64,000 nt of DNA from Pelecanus crispus (Eukaryota; Chordata; Aves; Pelecaniformes; Pelecanidae). The notes below the pieces were generated by a model. That model made no database searches and had not been told where the DNA came from. It worked only from the letters and a program-made list of their open reading frames with translations. Below, one piece after another: positions 11,987 to 25,900 of this stretch. The translations under genes and the position numbers were made by a program. Location of the stretch: contig NC_134643.1 in NCBI RefSeq assembly GCF_030463565.1, forward strand, positions 168,870,491 through 168,934,490, read 5' to 3'. Position 1 is the stretch's first letter, and every line of letters begins with the position of its first letter.

Positions 11987-12666
11987 ATAGAATCATAGAA
12001 TCATAGAATCATTTAGGTTGGAAAAGACCTTTAAGATCATCCAGTCCAACCATTAACCTAATACTACCAAGTCCATCACTAAATCAGTTAAGGGTAGAGA
12101 AATAATTTCATGTTTCCTGGCTTGGTGGCTGGATTATTTTTTAATGAAAGTAAAAACTAGGAATCATTAAGGTTGGAAAGGACCTCTAAGATCATCAGTC
12201 CAATCATCAACCCAACACCAGCATGCCCACTAAACCATGTCCCAAAGTGCCACATCTACCCATTTTTTGAACACTTCCAGGGATGGTGACTCCACCACCT
12301 CTCTGGGCAGCCTCTTCCAATGCTTGACCACCCTTTCCGTCAAGAAATTTTTCCTAATATCCAATCTAAACCTCCCCTGGTGCAGCTTAAGCCCATTTCC
12401 TCTCATCCTATTGCTAACTACTTGGGGGAAGAGCCCAACACCCACCTCACTACAACCTCCTTTCAGGTAGTTGTAGAGAGCGATAAGGTCTCCCCTCAGC
12501 CTCCTCTTCTCCAGGCTAAACAACCCCAGTTCCCTCAGCCGCTCCTCATAAGGCCTGTGCTCCAGACCCTTCACCAGCTTCGTTGCCCTTCTCTGGACAC
12601 ACTCCAGCACCTCAATATCTTTCTTGTATTGAGGGGCCCAAAACTGGACACAGTATTCAAGGTGGC
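11987..12666 (-). mobile_element. CR1 LINE, 5'-truncated, with ORF2 C-terminus and double tail
   Basis: The + strand opens with three copies of ATAGAATC, the CR1 3' microsatellite, then the conserved 3' untranslated phrase. About 160 bases further in (12160-12220) a second, related 3'-end phrase appears (AAGGTTGGAAAGGACCTCTAA). Beyond it, 12230-12610 on the minus strand encodes the C-terminal part of CR1 ORF2, with motifs [20 protein letters not shown], then [20 protein letters not shown] and a final LWDMV. The element stops near 12666, so about 680 bp remain of a multi-kilobase LINE. The intact reading frame suggests a fairly young copy, but it cannot be autonomous without the reverse transcriptase core and endonuclease. 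Confidence 0.95.
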
Positions 12667-15600
12667 TATATTAGCATAGGTTCATTTCCATTCAAAACAT
12701 TCTTATTATGGTCAGTTTCATGTCATGTGTAAGATAAAGGTATGTTACATGATCTTTGGAGCAATGAAAAAATGTACTAAGGTATTATAATTTGAGTTTC
12801 TTGCTAAGTCCTTTTTGTCCAGTCTTGAAATTTTGCTCAACAGAGGTAGAATCTGTTCTTTCTCAGGTGAGTTTTATGACAATGTAAATACCCCTAAGGT
12901 AATGTAAAAGGTGGTTTGGCAGAACAAGGAATCAGAGGTGTAGTATTTTCTTCAAAGAAAAGATAAAGAAAAATATTCACAATAGCCAAACTTTCCAGAA
13001 GCGTTCATCACTTTTGGGTGCTCAGCTTGAGATACCATGGTTTTACTTGACTGGGTGAGTTTGCATCTTATCATATAGTGGGTTTTTTTTAATTTGAAAA
13101 TTCTTTTGTCTGTGGAGCAGATACTTGGGTGTTGCTCATCCTGCCTCTTTTCTTTCCACTTTCACCTTGATCTTTTACTTGTCTCCAGTTTTTCTTGTAG
13201 AATTATCTTTCTTCTTGTTATCTCCAGAATTATCACCTGCCATTACGCATTATCATGTGGTTTATTCTTTGTATTGATAATATTGATTTCCACATAAATT
13301 TATATGTAGGATGTTGTATTTTGGCCAAAATTCTTTCCAGAATTCCAAAGGCTAAATACTTTTCTGGTTTGACGCTAATCTGTGCTTGAGTATCGTAGAA
13401 GGAGCCTGAGAAACAATACTGTCATTGAGAAAAAAAAAGTGAACCCACTGCCTACTTACTGCTCAGGAATTCTGTAATATTCGGGTGAGTTGTGTTTAGT
13501 GATTTCTTTGCCTGTACCTTTGAGCATTCTTTTTCTTTATTCCCTCTTTTGCCAAAAAATTATGTGAATGTATTAACCCCAAAAATGTGTTGGCATCCAT
13601 ATGGGTGTATTTGTTTGCTGCCCTTTGACGACAGGCTGAGAAGTTTGCTATTAGGGGTGAACCTGGGCATGAATCCAGACTACAAGGTAGCTGAAATGCT
13701 GTTTTTCCTGTACTTTCAGCGTAAAGCCTAATTATTTTAACTAATAGATTTAACACAGTTTCAGGTGTGGTAGCCTGACCTGGTAGCTCAGAAGTGTGGA
13801 CAAGGCAGCACAGTTACAGTTTGGATCAAGGGGGCTTCAGCCACTGCTCATTTGCTCAGATTCGCACCCGAAAAGTCCTTTGATAGCTGCAGACAAGCAG
13901 TTCTGGGCAGTAGTGCCAACACACAGCGCTACTCATTTTTCAAGATACAGTAAAACCCTGTAGTAAATAAAAAATCATTCAGCATGCCGTTTTGTAAACT
14001 GGTGTAGTGCTGATGTTGTGCAGCCCCAACAACAGCTCCTTTATTTAAGAGCAATAGCCGTGGGGAAGCTGTGGGAACTTATGAACAGTGAGGCACTAAG
14101 GAATGGACAGTGCCTGCTGTTTCCCCATGACTGAAAGACAACTGTCTTCATAATTTTACTCAGTGTCTTCTGCAGGGCACGTCATGCAGTGGTGTGCGGC
14201 TGCTGATGCCGGCAAGCCTGCAACAAGCACCAAAACCGTGATGCCAGGATGTGGGATCTGTTTGGTTTTTTTCTGTCCATCCAGGTGCTACCCCCTGGCC
14301 AGGGAGGGCACTCCTAAAATGTTGATGCATTACTGAGGACCAGAGGCTAGCGCTACGTCTATACTAGTACTGCATGCTGTAGCATGCTCCCAGTTCTGTA
14401 AAACTGTAGTTGTGATGGAGGGAAGTACTCACAAGAAAAGCTAAGTACGTGCCACTCTTCTCATAGTTTTCTTTCCCCTGCTAAGTAAGTAATCTCCATA
14501 TTATCATCTATCTGCTATTCCTTTTCTCCACACTCTAACTTCTCTGAAAATGACATGTTTCTCCATCCTCGTGGACTACATTAGAAGCACTTTTCCTTGC
14601 CTTACCTTTCCTTGCCTGCCTCAGTACCTCACCTTTCTCTGTGCTTACTCTTTCTGTCTCACATGGGCTCTCAAATGGCAGTAACTACCTTCCTATGGGT
14701 CTCTGAACTGAGCCAGCTTTGATTATAATGGTTGCATAGACATATTTTACGTATAGACACCCCAGTTTAGGGGTTTAGTCAGCTAGCTGAATCCTGTCCA
14801 TATTTTTTGATGTTTTTTTTGGTGATGCTGATAAATGTGTGTTCAATTTAATTGCTCTCAGATGTTATGTTGGTAACTTTGGTTCAAGACATTGTCTAAC
14901 CTAGATTCAAGGACTGATCTTTCCCATACAAGAGAGGTGTGTTCAGGTGCTGAGTAGTATAGGGAGGTGCGTTGTTCAGAGTGTTCTTGAGTTAGTACCT
15001 CCATTTATAACTCCTGAGCTTCTTCAACATACTTTTCCAGCAACTAGTTTCACTTTCTGTCTTTTTCACATGTTGTGTTGGGAGCAGCAGGCAAAAGCCA
15101 GTTCCAGGTAAATTGAATCCTAAGGGAGATGAGTTGAAACCCATTTCAGACTATGTGGTATTGCTAATTGGCTTTGTACTTCCAAAAATGAAGTAGAATC
15201 ATATTTTAGTTTGTCTGGCGAGTAATAAATTTTTTATAGAAAGATTGGAGAACCTGAAAGTGCTGATGACCATGTCTGCAGTGTGGATGAACTCCTTAGC
15301 TGCATAATGGCAATAAGTTTGCTGCATAGATAATAGACTTCTTGTGCCAGAATGGTGTGGTTGAACATCCATGGAAATATTGAATCGTACAGACACAACC
15401 ACAGCTGTTTTCATTGTACATAGAAAAATGGCTAAACAATAGAGGTGTGGAGGGGGATGTAGAGAAAGCTTTCAGTGAAGCAGAGGGAGTTGCCAGTTTT
15501 TATCCAGCATGGTGGAGCTGAACTAATAGCTATTGCTTCAGACTCCTCTCATGACTTACCACTACTTTATTTTGATTTATTCATTTTATTCCTCTACCAC

Positions 15601-16310
15601 ATAGCAGTTGCATTGTGGGCAAGAACTGCTGCATGCTAGCAGCTTTTTAAAGTAATTTTTGTCGATGCCCTGAACAAAACCACTTGTCTGCATGTCTGGT
15701 GTGTGTATTGATCTTACAGACTGTCTCCTGCCAGGTGGGCAATAAATGCTCAGCTGTGACAGTTCTGAGAGTCTAGCAGCCAGACCAGCCCCAAAGCAAC
15801 CTCTGGTGTAATGGTGCTGAAAGGATTAGAGAGCAAAAGACCACTCACCCTTTAAAAACAAATAATTTACTTTGCATGCAAAAAGGCTATTAAGAAGGGA
15901 ACCTTTCTCCTCTTGCCACTCAGATATTTAGAATACAAGTACTGGAGCTCTGCAGTCAGCAGGTGGAGTCTCCATCACAAGCTGTTACTACCAGGTTTAT
16001 CAATTTTCGTTAATGATGCACCTATATCCTCTGTGCTTGTAGTTCATTTTCTACTGCTACTGCAGTAGTGGAAAGTATTATCTGTCAGTGATTGGCCTGA
16101 AAAAACAAGGTGTTTCCTCTTCTATTTATCATCTGTTCACAGGATTTTGATTAAAAGAATAAACCTTTCTCCAGCCACCTCAGCTAAAAGGAGACCATCA
16201 ATTTCTCAAAGCTCATGAAAGGCCTGGAGAAATAAATCTGAGGCATCCACTCTCCTGACAAGTTGCCAGAGCCCGCAGAACTTGCTCTCACACTGGCGTC
16301 TTTTCTGCCC
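12667..16310. other. Intergenic upstream of DCT, no gene recognised
   Basis: No exon was recognised. A short perfect dyad GCATGC-TGTA-GCATGC lies near 14371. The last few hundred bases (about 15900-16310) flank the DCT promoter and may contain enhancer sequence, but no individual site stands out beyond the M-box described separately. Confidence 0.45.
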
Positions 16311-16316
16311 TTGATG

Positions 16317-16324
16317 TCATGTGC
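16317..16324 (+). promoter_or_regulatory. M-box / MITF E-box of DCT
   Basis: TCATGTGC, with the CATGTG core at 16318-16323, matches the M-box class of E-box bound by MITF in the promoters of TYR, TYRP1 and DCT. It lies about 60 bases upstream of the TATA box and on the coding strand. Function is inferred from motif and position. Confidence 0.7.
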
Positions 16325-16380
16325 AAAACACGAGGATTTGTGCCGTGCTAATCCCTCTAATGAGGGCTTCTCCCAACCGC

Positions 16381-16388
16381 TATATAAA
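16381..16388 (+). promoter_or_regulatory. TATA box of DCT
   Basis: TATATAAA lies about 250 bases upstream of the DCT start codon. A transcription start near 16410 would give a 5' untranslated region of about 225 bases if there is no upstream intron. Confidence 0.6.
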
Positions 16389-16635
16389 CCCTCTCAAAGC
16401 TGTGGCTGCTGGGCAGGCACTGCAGAGCCAAAGCGCCCGTCTTTTGAACCGCATTCAAGGCAATTAGAGACCAGGATTAAACAAACACCCATCACCAGCA
16501 TCCTCAGCAGCAAGAGGGATTATCCCAGTCAGCCGGGGCATAGAACTGTGGCGAGGCCAGGTTATCCCATGACATAGATCTCCCTGCTCTGCTCGCTCAG
16601 GTCCAGCGGAGAGGCAGAGCCTGCACCCAGCTGTA

Positions 16636-16936
16636 ATGGACACCCTGAGGTGGCTTTTCTGGGCTGGGCTGGGCTACCTGAGCTGCTGCTGTCCCCCCCC
16701 GGTGCAGGGGCAGTTCCCCCGTGCCTGCATGACGGTGGATGCCCTTCGCTTGAAGCGCTGCTGCCCGGCCTTGGGGACGGAGCCAGGCAATGTCTGTGGG
16801 TCCCTGCAGGGCAGGGGACAGTGTCAGGGAGTGCAGGTGGACACTCAGCCCTGGAGTGGCCCCTACACCCTTCGAAATGTGGATGACCGGGAGCGGTGGC
16901 CCCTAAAGTTCTTCAACCAGAGCTGCCGGTGCACAG
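16636..16936 (+). CDS. DCT: DCT coding exon 1
   Basis: Runs from the ATG at 16636 to the donor ACAG|GTGAGA, ending in phase 1. It encodes the signal peptide and the first Cys-rich block, including [23 protein letters not shown] and [10 protein letters not shown]. The ATG is preferred because it directly precedes a hydrophobic signal sequence and then QFPR, the conserved mature N-terminus of the family. Confidence 0.96.
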
Positions 16937-19900
16937 GTGAGAGGGGTGCTGGGGTGAGGGGACGGGGATGGATGGGTCTGCCAACCTTGCTCTGAAGGTC
17001 AGAAACATCCCTGATGGCATAAGGCATCAAGAAGGCTTCGAATATTATCAGTTTCCTAAAAATACTATCATGTTCTTGATACTGTCAGCACTTCTTCAGA
17101 GCAATGGAGTTGAAAAAGCTTTTTCTCTCATACAGACTTTTGGGGTTTCCCCTTTGCCCCTAGAGTTGCCGCTGTAGCCACCCACCACCTTTCTCTGTGG
17201 GGTTTTGGACATTTCAGTGCTGCGTTCAAACCTCTGTCGCTGCTAATCAAGGCACAGTGAACCTGGATCAGTGTGCATTGATCAGAGATTTATTCCTCCT
17301 GGAGTAGTACTTTGCAGCATGATATACCCCTGTGCACTGAAAATGTGTGGATGTCTGGCCAGGGTGTTTCCCAGGGTTGTTAAGTCTACAACTCACTTTG
17401 ATCCGAAGTGGATCTGTACAACCACCAAAGAGGCCATCCTGTCCTTTTCCTCCCCGTCTCCAGCCACTCCTTCCCACCATGACTTTACATGGGTGTTCAC
17501 ATGCTGGAGGCGAAAAGGATCAGGGAGGAGATGTGCTTGAAGGCTAACCCAGCCAAAGGGGTCAGGTTTTAATAAGACCAGTTCACTAGTACTGGCAGGA
17601 GGGAGCGAATAGGAAGGTGAGGTCAGGGCAGAATAGGGCGACAGACCCTTTTCCAGCAGCAGCCCTGGTTGAAGGAGGGTTAAAATGAGCAGCAGCCACA
17701 GCCTCAGCCAAGGCTGCCTTGCAGGGCTGGCGGAAGATGGTACTGGGAGTCAGGCAAAAGGCACATCTCAAGCACTGAAGACACCTGCTAGGCAGGTTTC
17801 AAATGCAGCCTGGGTTTTCTTGTTGGAAACATGAAGTTGTTTAAATTTTCTAACATGGGAAGAAAAGCCTGCTTTCCTTCAACCTGATTCTTAGAATTAG
17901 CTGAACTCTTTCGTCAAAAATATTCCTTGTGTCTCACTATCAAAAAAGCCCAGATGAATCTGAGAACGAAGCACTGCAGAAAATTTCAGCCCACGAGGTT
18001 AAGTTTTCTCCACTGAAAGCAGAGAAGTAGTGGCAGATGACTTAAATGGATATGTGATGATGTAGGTTTTTTTCATTTTAAAGGTTCTTATGTACCTCCA
18101 AAACTGAAGTCAGTTATCACATATAGGCACAGACCCTGAGTCAGAAAAGCACGGAAGCACATGGGCATACACAAATATTTACACAGTCCAAGTAATTAGG
18201 GCATCAAAACGTGGGAGTAAATGAAGAGCAGTGTAGACAGACATGGTCTGCACAGGCAGATATTAATTTCCTTGTCCAAGTAGAGGTGAGCACCGGTATT
18301 TGATATTTGCAGGGCTGGGTCCCAAGTTACGTGACCAGATTGTAGTGTCCTTTCATTCAGCCTTACTTCTGCTGAGCTGTCAGCTCTCCTCGGCTCTTTA
18401 GATCTGGTTTCTCTTGCTGTGTTTTTATTTCACTTGTATTCCTCTTTCTCCTTGCAGTCTTTATTATCTAAATATACCAGTGATAGAATATTAAGGTGGC
18501 AGGCATCCTTAAGGATGATTTTCAGAAAGGTTTCCTGGGCTCTACTCTGCTGTGGTCAGCTTGATGCTAGATGCAAAGGCATTTCTAGGAGAATGCTAAG
18601 AAGTTCACAGCTGTGTGGGATTTGAATTAGATCTGAAGCTTTTACAGTGATGGTGATGGTGTGTCTGTGTCTATTAGTATTTTGTTGTGGTTTTTTTACT
18701 CTGTTTTATACACTGGTTGGCTGTCTGCACACCAGAGTTTTAAGTGGTGTGACGTGTGGTCTTTATTAGGCATCTAGAGCTATGGTACCTATGGTAGGTA
18801 ACATTAAATATGCTCATTCAAATGGACATGGAACAGTGCACATCTCTACTATTAAGGTATCTTATTTTCCAAATTAATGTTATGTGCAAACTGCCTACTT
18901 GAAATGGTTCCTGGCTTGTGCAAACTCTCCATGCCAAGGCTCTTTCTAGAGTTTTAACAACATAAGCAGTCGTGTTCCAGTGCCATCTTGGCACTTTTTA
19001 ATTTATAGTTTAGACATGGTGTAAATTATAAGCTATGGGAACTCCAGCTGCCACGTAGCTGATTATATTTGGTTAGATAGTGCCATTTAAATGTGTCACA
19101 TAGCTGATGGCTGTACGGTAGGAAACCTGGAGGAGCTGTGAGGAATAGGGGCCAGGATTTGCCAAAGGAGGGACTCTGGAGTTCTCGCAATGAATTAATC
19201 CATTTGAGCTTTCTGCTAAAAACTTAATAGCTAAGGATAAAAGGAACTCTGAAAACTTGGCCATTTGTTGTAGCTGTTGACTGAGGAAAAATGTCTTAAA
19301 ATCATATCCATCCCTGCAGGTCTGGGTGCTGAAGATTTGTAGGGGGGAAAAAAAAGTGGGGAGAAAATCCCAAACACAAACAAATATTGATGAGTGGTTA
19401 TTGTGGGGTAAGATTATTTTTATATTTTTTCTCAAATTGCTGTAAATTTTCTAAGGAAAATTAAAAAAAAAAAAAAGCATTTCTTTTCCATTTCTAGGCT
19501 TTAGCAGATAATACACATTAGTCTTTCTTTAACTGGGAACAAATATGACAGAATAAGATTAGTACAACAGAAAGATCCAGCTTTACTTCCCACTTTTTTT
19601 ACAAAGAGCCATGGTCAAAGAGACAATTTTAAGTCTATTGTCAGGATGCTGCTTGCTGCACATTTCACTCAATGTGTTGGTGGCAGCAAAAATAGAATCT
19701 CTAGAAAAAAGCTGTGGTTATGGCATGAATGTAGCTGGGAGGTAGCAAAGAGTTTTTAGTTCCTGTCTAACTTCAGTTTTGAATTCCTTGTATGTGTTCT
19801 ACAATTGGTTTGGGTGCACCCAAAAATTAAGTCAATTTATATAAATTCTTAAAGTCAAATTACCAGATGACAGTTCCTGACAGTGTCCAATACTATGTGA

Positions 19901-22900
19901 AGGGGCATATGGTAATTGTTTTTCAAGAAGGTGTATGAGTTGAATTAGACAAAATGTTGGATAGTCTAACTCTGAAAATTGACACTTGTAGCTAATTATA
20001 CAACCAAGCAGTATTTCAGTGGGATAGTGAAATTTAGTTTAGAAGAATGCTGTTTTAGAAGACTTATGAACTAAATCCTATTTCAAGTTCTAAAGGATAA
20101 AATTGTACTGATGGGGTACAGATCTGGTATAGCATTTTAAAAACTCAGTACAGAAGATCATTGTGAAAAAACCACTGCAGTCAGTCATGTGGTTGCTCGT
20201 ACAGATTGTGACAGTGATTAAACAATGATGGAGTTTGAGATCACTGAGGAGTTAAACATAATTATAATTCATTTTTTTCCTGCCAATTTCTAAGGTTCGT
20301 ATGTGGACATGTGCTGAACATTTTTTTTTTTTCATAGAAGTTTTTTGAGAAAAAAGTATTTAAATCTTTTGACATTCCTGTGCAATATGTAATCACGCTG
20401 GGGACAGAAGGTTTAAATTCTGTTGTTTAGCTGTAAGCAAATTGCCAGTTAAGCCATGTAGTTGATATGATGGCCCTCTCATTAGGTAAAAATGAGCTTT
20501 TGAAGTAGTTATAAAATACACTTCATTTACTTATTGTAGGGCAATGTGGCTGTAGGATAATACTAAATTATAACCATACCTTGATGACCCTGTTAGAGCC
20601 TGTGCTAGGTACAGACTTTCCACATCCTACAGCCTAACGGTATGTCCAAATGAAGAGCTGGAAGAGACAGAAGAGCTAACCATTTGTCTCGGACAGTAGC
20701 AATCCTGACCCTACCCTTGGGATATTGCAGTATGCTGGTACTTCAAATCTAGTGTAACTCCTGTTTTAATGCAATGCCTAAATAAGTTTGAAAAGGAGTC
20801 CTTCCATCTGATAGATGATGTGTATTAAGCTGGTCTCTGTGGAAGGAAGAGACAGCTGAGCAGCTGTAATCAGCTTTCATCTTGGTACAATAAAACAAGG
20901 CAAAAGATGGTGAGTGTTAGATGGCTTCCTTTTTACCGAAGACACTGAGCTGATGGTTATTAATTTGTGTTACTCTCAGTGTCTGAAGGCCACCCACATA
21001 CTGTGATTGCGCAGAGGTAGAAAAATCCCTGTCTGTGAGCTCTGGCAATCACTGGCGTTGAGAAGCAGCAACAGTGGTATGTGATAACTGATGTTAGCAA
21101 ACACCGGTGATGTGTATTAACACATACCAAGTGTTGTGTCATAGGAAGTGTCTTTTTCTCGGTGTCATGCCCGTGGACTGACTGACTGGGAGAAGTGGAA
21201 TGGCCACAGTGCTTACAGAAACAGCCAGATTCACCCAACTTGACTGGGAAAGAGTACCATTAATGATGGTGAGCTTAGGCACAGAAAACAGCTCCTGAGG
21301 CATGTGATCCCATCTCCAGACAAAAGGGTTAGTGGGGAAGACACCCCAGATGATTTTTTTTTTTTTGCCCAGTGGCAGTGCAATGGTCATCCTGAAAGCA
21401 CTGGAACAAGCAGGGAGCATCTGGACCCCATCTGTGACATGATCTCCTATCTGTGTGCCAGAACAACCTCCCATACTATATTCTCTAGGAACCACAAGAG
21501 GTGAGAATAACCTCAGTTGTCCTTGGCATAGCCTCAGAGAAGTAGTACACTGACTTGCTACATGTTAGTCACTGGAGGCAAAAAAATGCTAAGGCACGAA
21601 TCCCTGTACGTTCTTAGTCCCTGTGTTCAAAAGGATCTTGAAAAGGTCTCAATGTCTTACTGAAAATGTCTACTGTGTGCTATGTCCTGTTAATATAAGA
21701 TTACTTTTCCTGCTTTCCTAGAGCTGTACCATTGAACTCCCCCATCACCAGCGCAGCAGATATTGAAGTTAAGTTGTAAGAGACTGGGACATATATTTCA
21801 CAGTGCTATCATGTGGGAAGTCCACAAGGCAATAGATGAACTTTCTGAAAACAGCAATGCATCATTTCCAGACCAGTGGTCTGGTAGAGTGCTTTTGAAA
21901 CAAATGCTGAAAAAGTGGTTTGGGTGGGACATAAAAAATCTGGGTCTGTCTACTGCAGTCATTCCTGTTTGCGATGTGGGAAATCCTACAGACCTCCATC
22001 AACTTCTCACCATTTCAGCTACTGCATGATGACAGTCCTGTGATGCACAGAGTCTAGTGAAAGAAAATGACAAAAAGCAACTCTCAGTTTCATGAAGTGT
22101 TGCTGTTGTGTGCATTTCTGACAGGAGAACATTGCCAAATAGATCTGAGGACGTTACAAAAAAAATTCAACACGTTCAGCAGAAATACTGCAGTGTGAAA
22201 TATCACTTTGCCTGGAAATTGGCTCCTCCTGTTTGCTAGTCTCTTCTTCACTGCAGTCCTCCTTCTTCTTACTCAGTAAAAGCTCATGTCCCATTGAAAA
22301 GTGTCTGCTGAAGAGGTGGGAAGTGGTGGAAAGTGGTGGGTTACTTCATAGATTAGGCAGTTAAGGGAGAAAATCCTGCAGAGCATCAGTTGTATATAAT
22401 TAACACCTGCTGAAGGGAAACAGGTGAGGAGTCATTGGTCCACCTGGCTCCAGATGCCATACAGGTGGAGAAAAGCTTTTTGCCCATGAAGATGACTCAT
22501 CATTTCAGGTTTTTGCAAATATCTTTTCATAGCCTGAGGAGGCACATAGAGTATACCTAAGATATGGATATTGTCCAATAAAATGATCTCAGGCAACAAG
22601 AGCTGTGTAGATTCAAAGGGCCCTCACTGAGAGAGGACTAGGCACCGTCAGAGCTTCAACAAGTGACTGGTGGAGTCTTGTTCTGGTACCAAGAGCAGAC
22701 AGAACAAACCTGGTCCTGCACTAACTTTGGTTCTGTTAGTGCTATATTTCAATGTGATGCTTATCCAACGTTGTGAGTAGATGTGTCATTTGAATTACTG
22801 GAAGTGTGACCGCCAATCTCAAAACAGTTTCTCTTAAAAAGGATTGAATTGTACCTTTGGGTGTAAGGGGGCAACAGCTGCTTTCCAGAAGTTCATGGTC

Positions 22901-25900
22901 CGTGTACTTAAATTTGTGCAATATACATGGCCTAATTAGGCAATGTTGCAAGATATTGCTGGTATTTGTCATCTGGTCAGTATGGGATGGAGTACGTGAT
23001 GGGCCCTGATAGCTGGGCTGAGGTGTCAAGAATGACCAAGTGTACAGATAGTGGAGTACACCAAATTCACCAAATTCATACACCTGGAGCACAGGTCTTA
23101 TGAGGAGCGGCTGAGGGAACTGGGGTTGTTTAGCCTGGAGAAGAGGAGGCTGATGGGACACCTTATCATTCTCTACAACTACCTGAAAGGAGGTTGTAGC
23201 GAGGTGGGTGTTGGGCTCTTCTCCCAAGTAGCTAGTGATAGGACGAGAGGAAATGGGCTCAAGCTGCGCCAGGGGAGGTTTAGATTGGATATTAGGAAAA
23301 ATTTCTTGACGGAAAGGGTAGTCAAGCATTGGAAGAGGCTGCCCAGAGAGGTGGTGGAGTCACCATCCCTGGAAGTGTTCAAAAAACGGGTAGATATGGC
23401 ACTTTGGGACATGGTTTAGTGGGCATGCTGGTGTTGGGTTGATGATTGGACTGATGATCTTAGAGATCCTTTCCAACCTTAATGATTCCTAGTTTTTACT
23501 TTCATTATAAATAATCCAGCCACCAAGGCAGGAAACATGAAATTGGTATTCTACCCTTAATTAATTGGTTTAGTGGTGGACTTGTTAATGTTAGGTTAAT
23601 AGTTGGACTGGATGATCTTAAAGGTCTTTTCCAACCTAAATGATTCTATGATTCTATAATTTGCAACAGCAATTGTGCTCTTCTGATGGGACTCTCAGGA
23701 TATCGTGATCAACCTTCCATGTTGCTTCCTCCCCATCTTAATCTCTGCCCTCATCATAATAACATACTGATGCAATCTTCTTTCTTTCATAAAACTATAA
23801 ACGACTTGCTTTTTCTGGCAAAGTCTTCATTCCCCTAAACCAATGCCGACCCCTGGCTTTGGGTGCCTTCTGTCCTAGCTGGAACGTGGCAGCTGAGCCC
23901 AGCTGCTCCTACCTGCATCAGGATGAAACGTAAACCATGCACATGGAAACTGTCCTCATGGTATGCCATTGGGCTGTGCATGATCCAAAACCTAGCTGAA
24001 GTCTTCACACTTGTGGTTCCTCACCTTAGCACTGGTCCTAAGCTTCATGATAGCATGTAAACCTATAGATCTCAGAGCCTCCGAAGTAACCATAAGCTCT
24101 CCAAACCTACAGTTAAGTGTCCTCATGTCCTCTTGGTAGGTCTCACAGGAGTCTGTCACAAAATGTTTAGAGTTCAGCAGCCCTTGTCCTAGAGCTAGGA
24201 CTTCTTGGTAACAGCCCTTGTAACCTTGGGGTTCTTTGAAATTGGTAATAAGCCCTGTAGCCCCTGAAAATCTGAAATCCTACTTTACTGCTAAATGTTG
24301 TTCTGTTCATAGACTCAACCCTATAGCCTAGGGATATCTGCCCATCCAGGAACATTTCATAAGCCACTTCCCTATCTCCATGTTAGCCGGAAGCTTGTCC
24401 TGGGTCTAGCAGCGCCAATATGTGTGGGGACCAGTGAGATCTTATGGCATTTTGGAAGACGATTGGCATGGTTGTTGTGGAGTGAGCGCGTACATGGGGT
24501 TGGAGGGAGGGTGGGATTAGGGAGTCTTAGTGCAGATTCTGGAGAACTGAGGAGAGATCCCAGAGGAGCCCTGCTTGCCCCTACACTCCCTCCTTCCCCT
24601 GGCAGCAATGCCCACTGTCCTACACCACTGCTACGCCAGCAGCCTGCCTGCGTGAGGGCAGGAGGCAGATGTTCGCTGCAGGAACGTTCCTTCCCCGTCT
24701 CCCTGGGCAAAGGCAAAGCAAGCTGCAGCGGGGCCTTTCTGCTGCTACTGGCAGTCTGCCGTGGTGGGTGAAAGGCCATGCTTAAAGCAAGCTCTGCTTT
24801 CCTGGGCTCTTCCACCACATTGGAGGGTCTGAGCTAATAGCCTGGAGCAGACCTGATTACTTGCCTTAGGAATGATGCCAGACGGGAACAACGGTACTGC
24901 AGTGTTTCTCAGGCTCTTATTGCAGCAGCATTCAATAACGCTTAAAGCTCGACTTGCAGCACCTCTGGTGCTTGTCCTGGATTTTGTTGGGTCCCAGATA
25001 CGCTATGAACAGACATTAGTTTTTCCTAAGTTTTGTCCTTAAGAGAACTATTTTGTTCGGGAATTTTCTTCTGTACTTAAGGATCCATGTGAGCTGACCC
25101 TTTTTTGGGTTTGATCCCAGAAGTCTGGAAGTACTTGACAGGCTATTGAGCAAAGCATCACGTGCTTAACCTAAAGTGCTCAGCCCTCTGTTTGGTGAGA
25201 CTCCTCACGTGCCTGAGGGCTTTGCAGAGCTCTGAGTACCTTGGGGTGTCGAGCCCCTTACCCAGCGCTTCACCTCCCCAGCTGGCTGAGTGTGATTCTT
25301 GGCCCTGCTCTGGCTCTGGGAAGTGAGCCATCCTTCTGGTTAGGCAATTGGCAAAGCTGCCAGTCTGCTCAGCTGCTGTCCCTTCCAGGAACCGGCATCT
25401 CTGGGGGAAAAGAGCGCTAATTCTTAATTCTTCTGCAATGCACTGTTAGTTTTCTCTGATTCATAATGTCATGACTGCTCTTTCCCTCTTGATTCAGGAA
25501 ACTTCGCCGGCTATAACTGTGGTGACTGCAAGTTTGGCTGGACCGGCCCTGACTGCAATATGAGGAAGCCACCAGTTGTCAGGAAGGATGTCCACTCCCT
25601 GACGGCAGAGGAGAGAGAGCAGTTCTTTGATGCTCTAGACCGTGCAAAGACAACCATTCACCCAGACTATGTAATTGCAACTCAGCACTGGTTAAGTCTG
25701 CTTGGCCCCACTGGAGAGGAACCGCAAATTGCCAACTGCAGTATTTATAACTACTTTGTTTGGCTTCATTACTACTCCGTCAGGGACACGCTGTTAGGTT
25801 AGTGCTTTTCTTATTCAAGGGGCTCTGCAGGTAAAGGGTGAAAAGTATCATAGCTGAATGAAGGTAAGTAAGCTTAACTCAGCTGCGTTACTTTAGCGAG

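Noticed and set aside
12230-12610. 126-codon minus-strand frame as a possible host gene
   Set aside because: It is the C-terminus of CR1 ORF2, repeated in the copy at 23083; a transposon fragment and not a host protein.
22742-23329. 195-codon minus-strand frame in DCT intron 1
   Set aside because: It is the antisense shadow of the CR1 copy and its flank.
24372-24830. Overlapping 148- and 115-codon frames on opposite strands in DCT intron 1
   Set aside because: GC-rich patch without family resemblance or splice support; frames on both strands are typical of chance.
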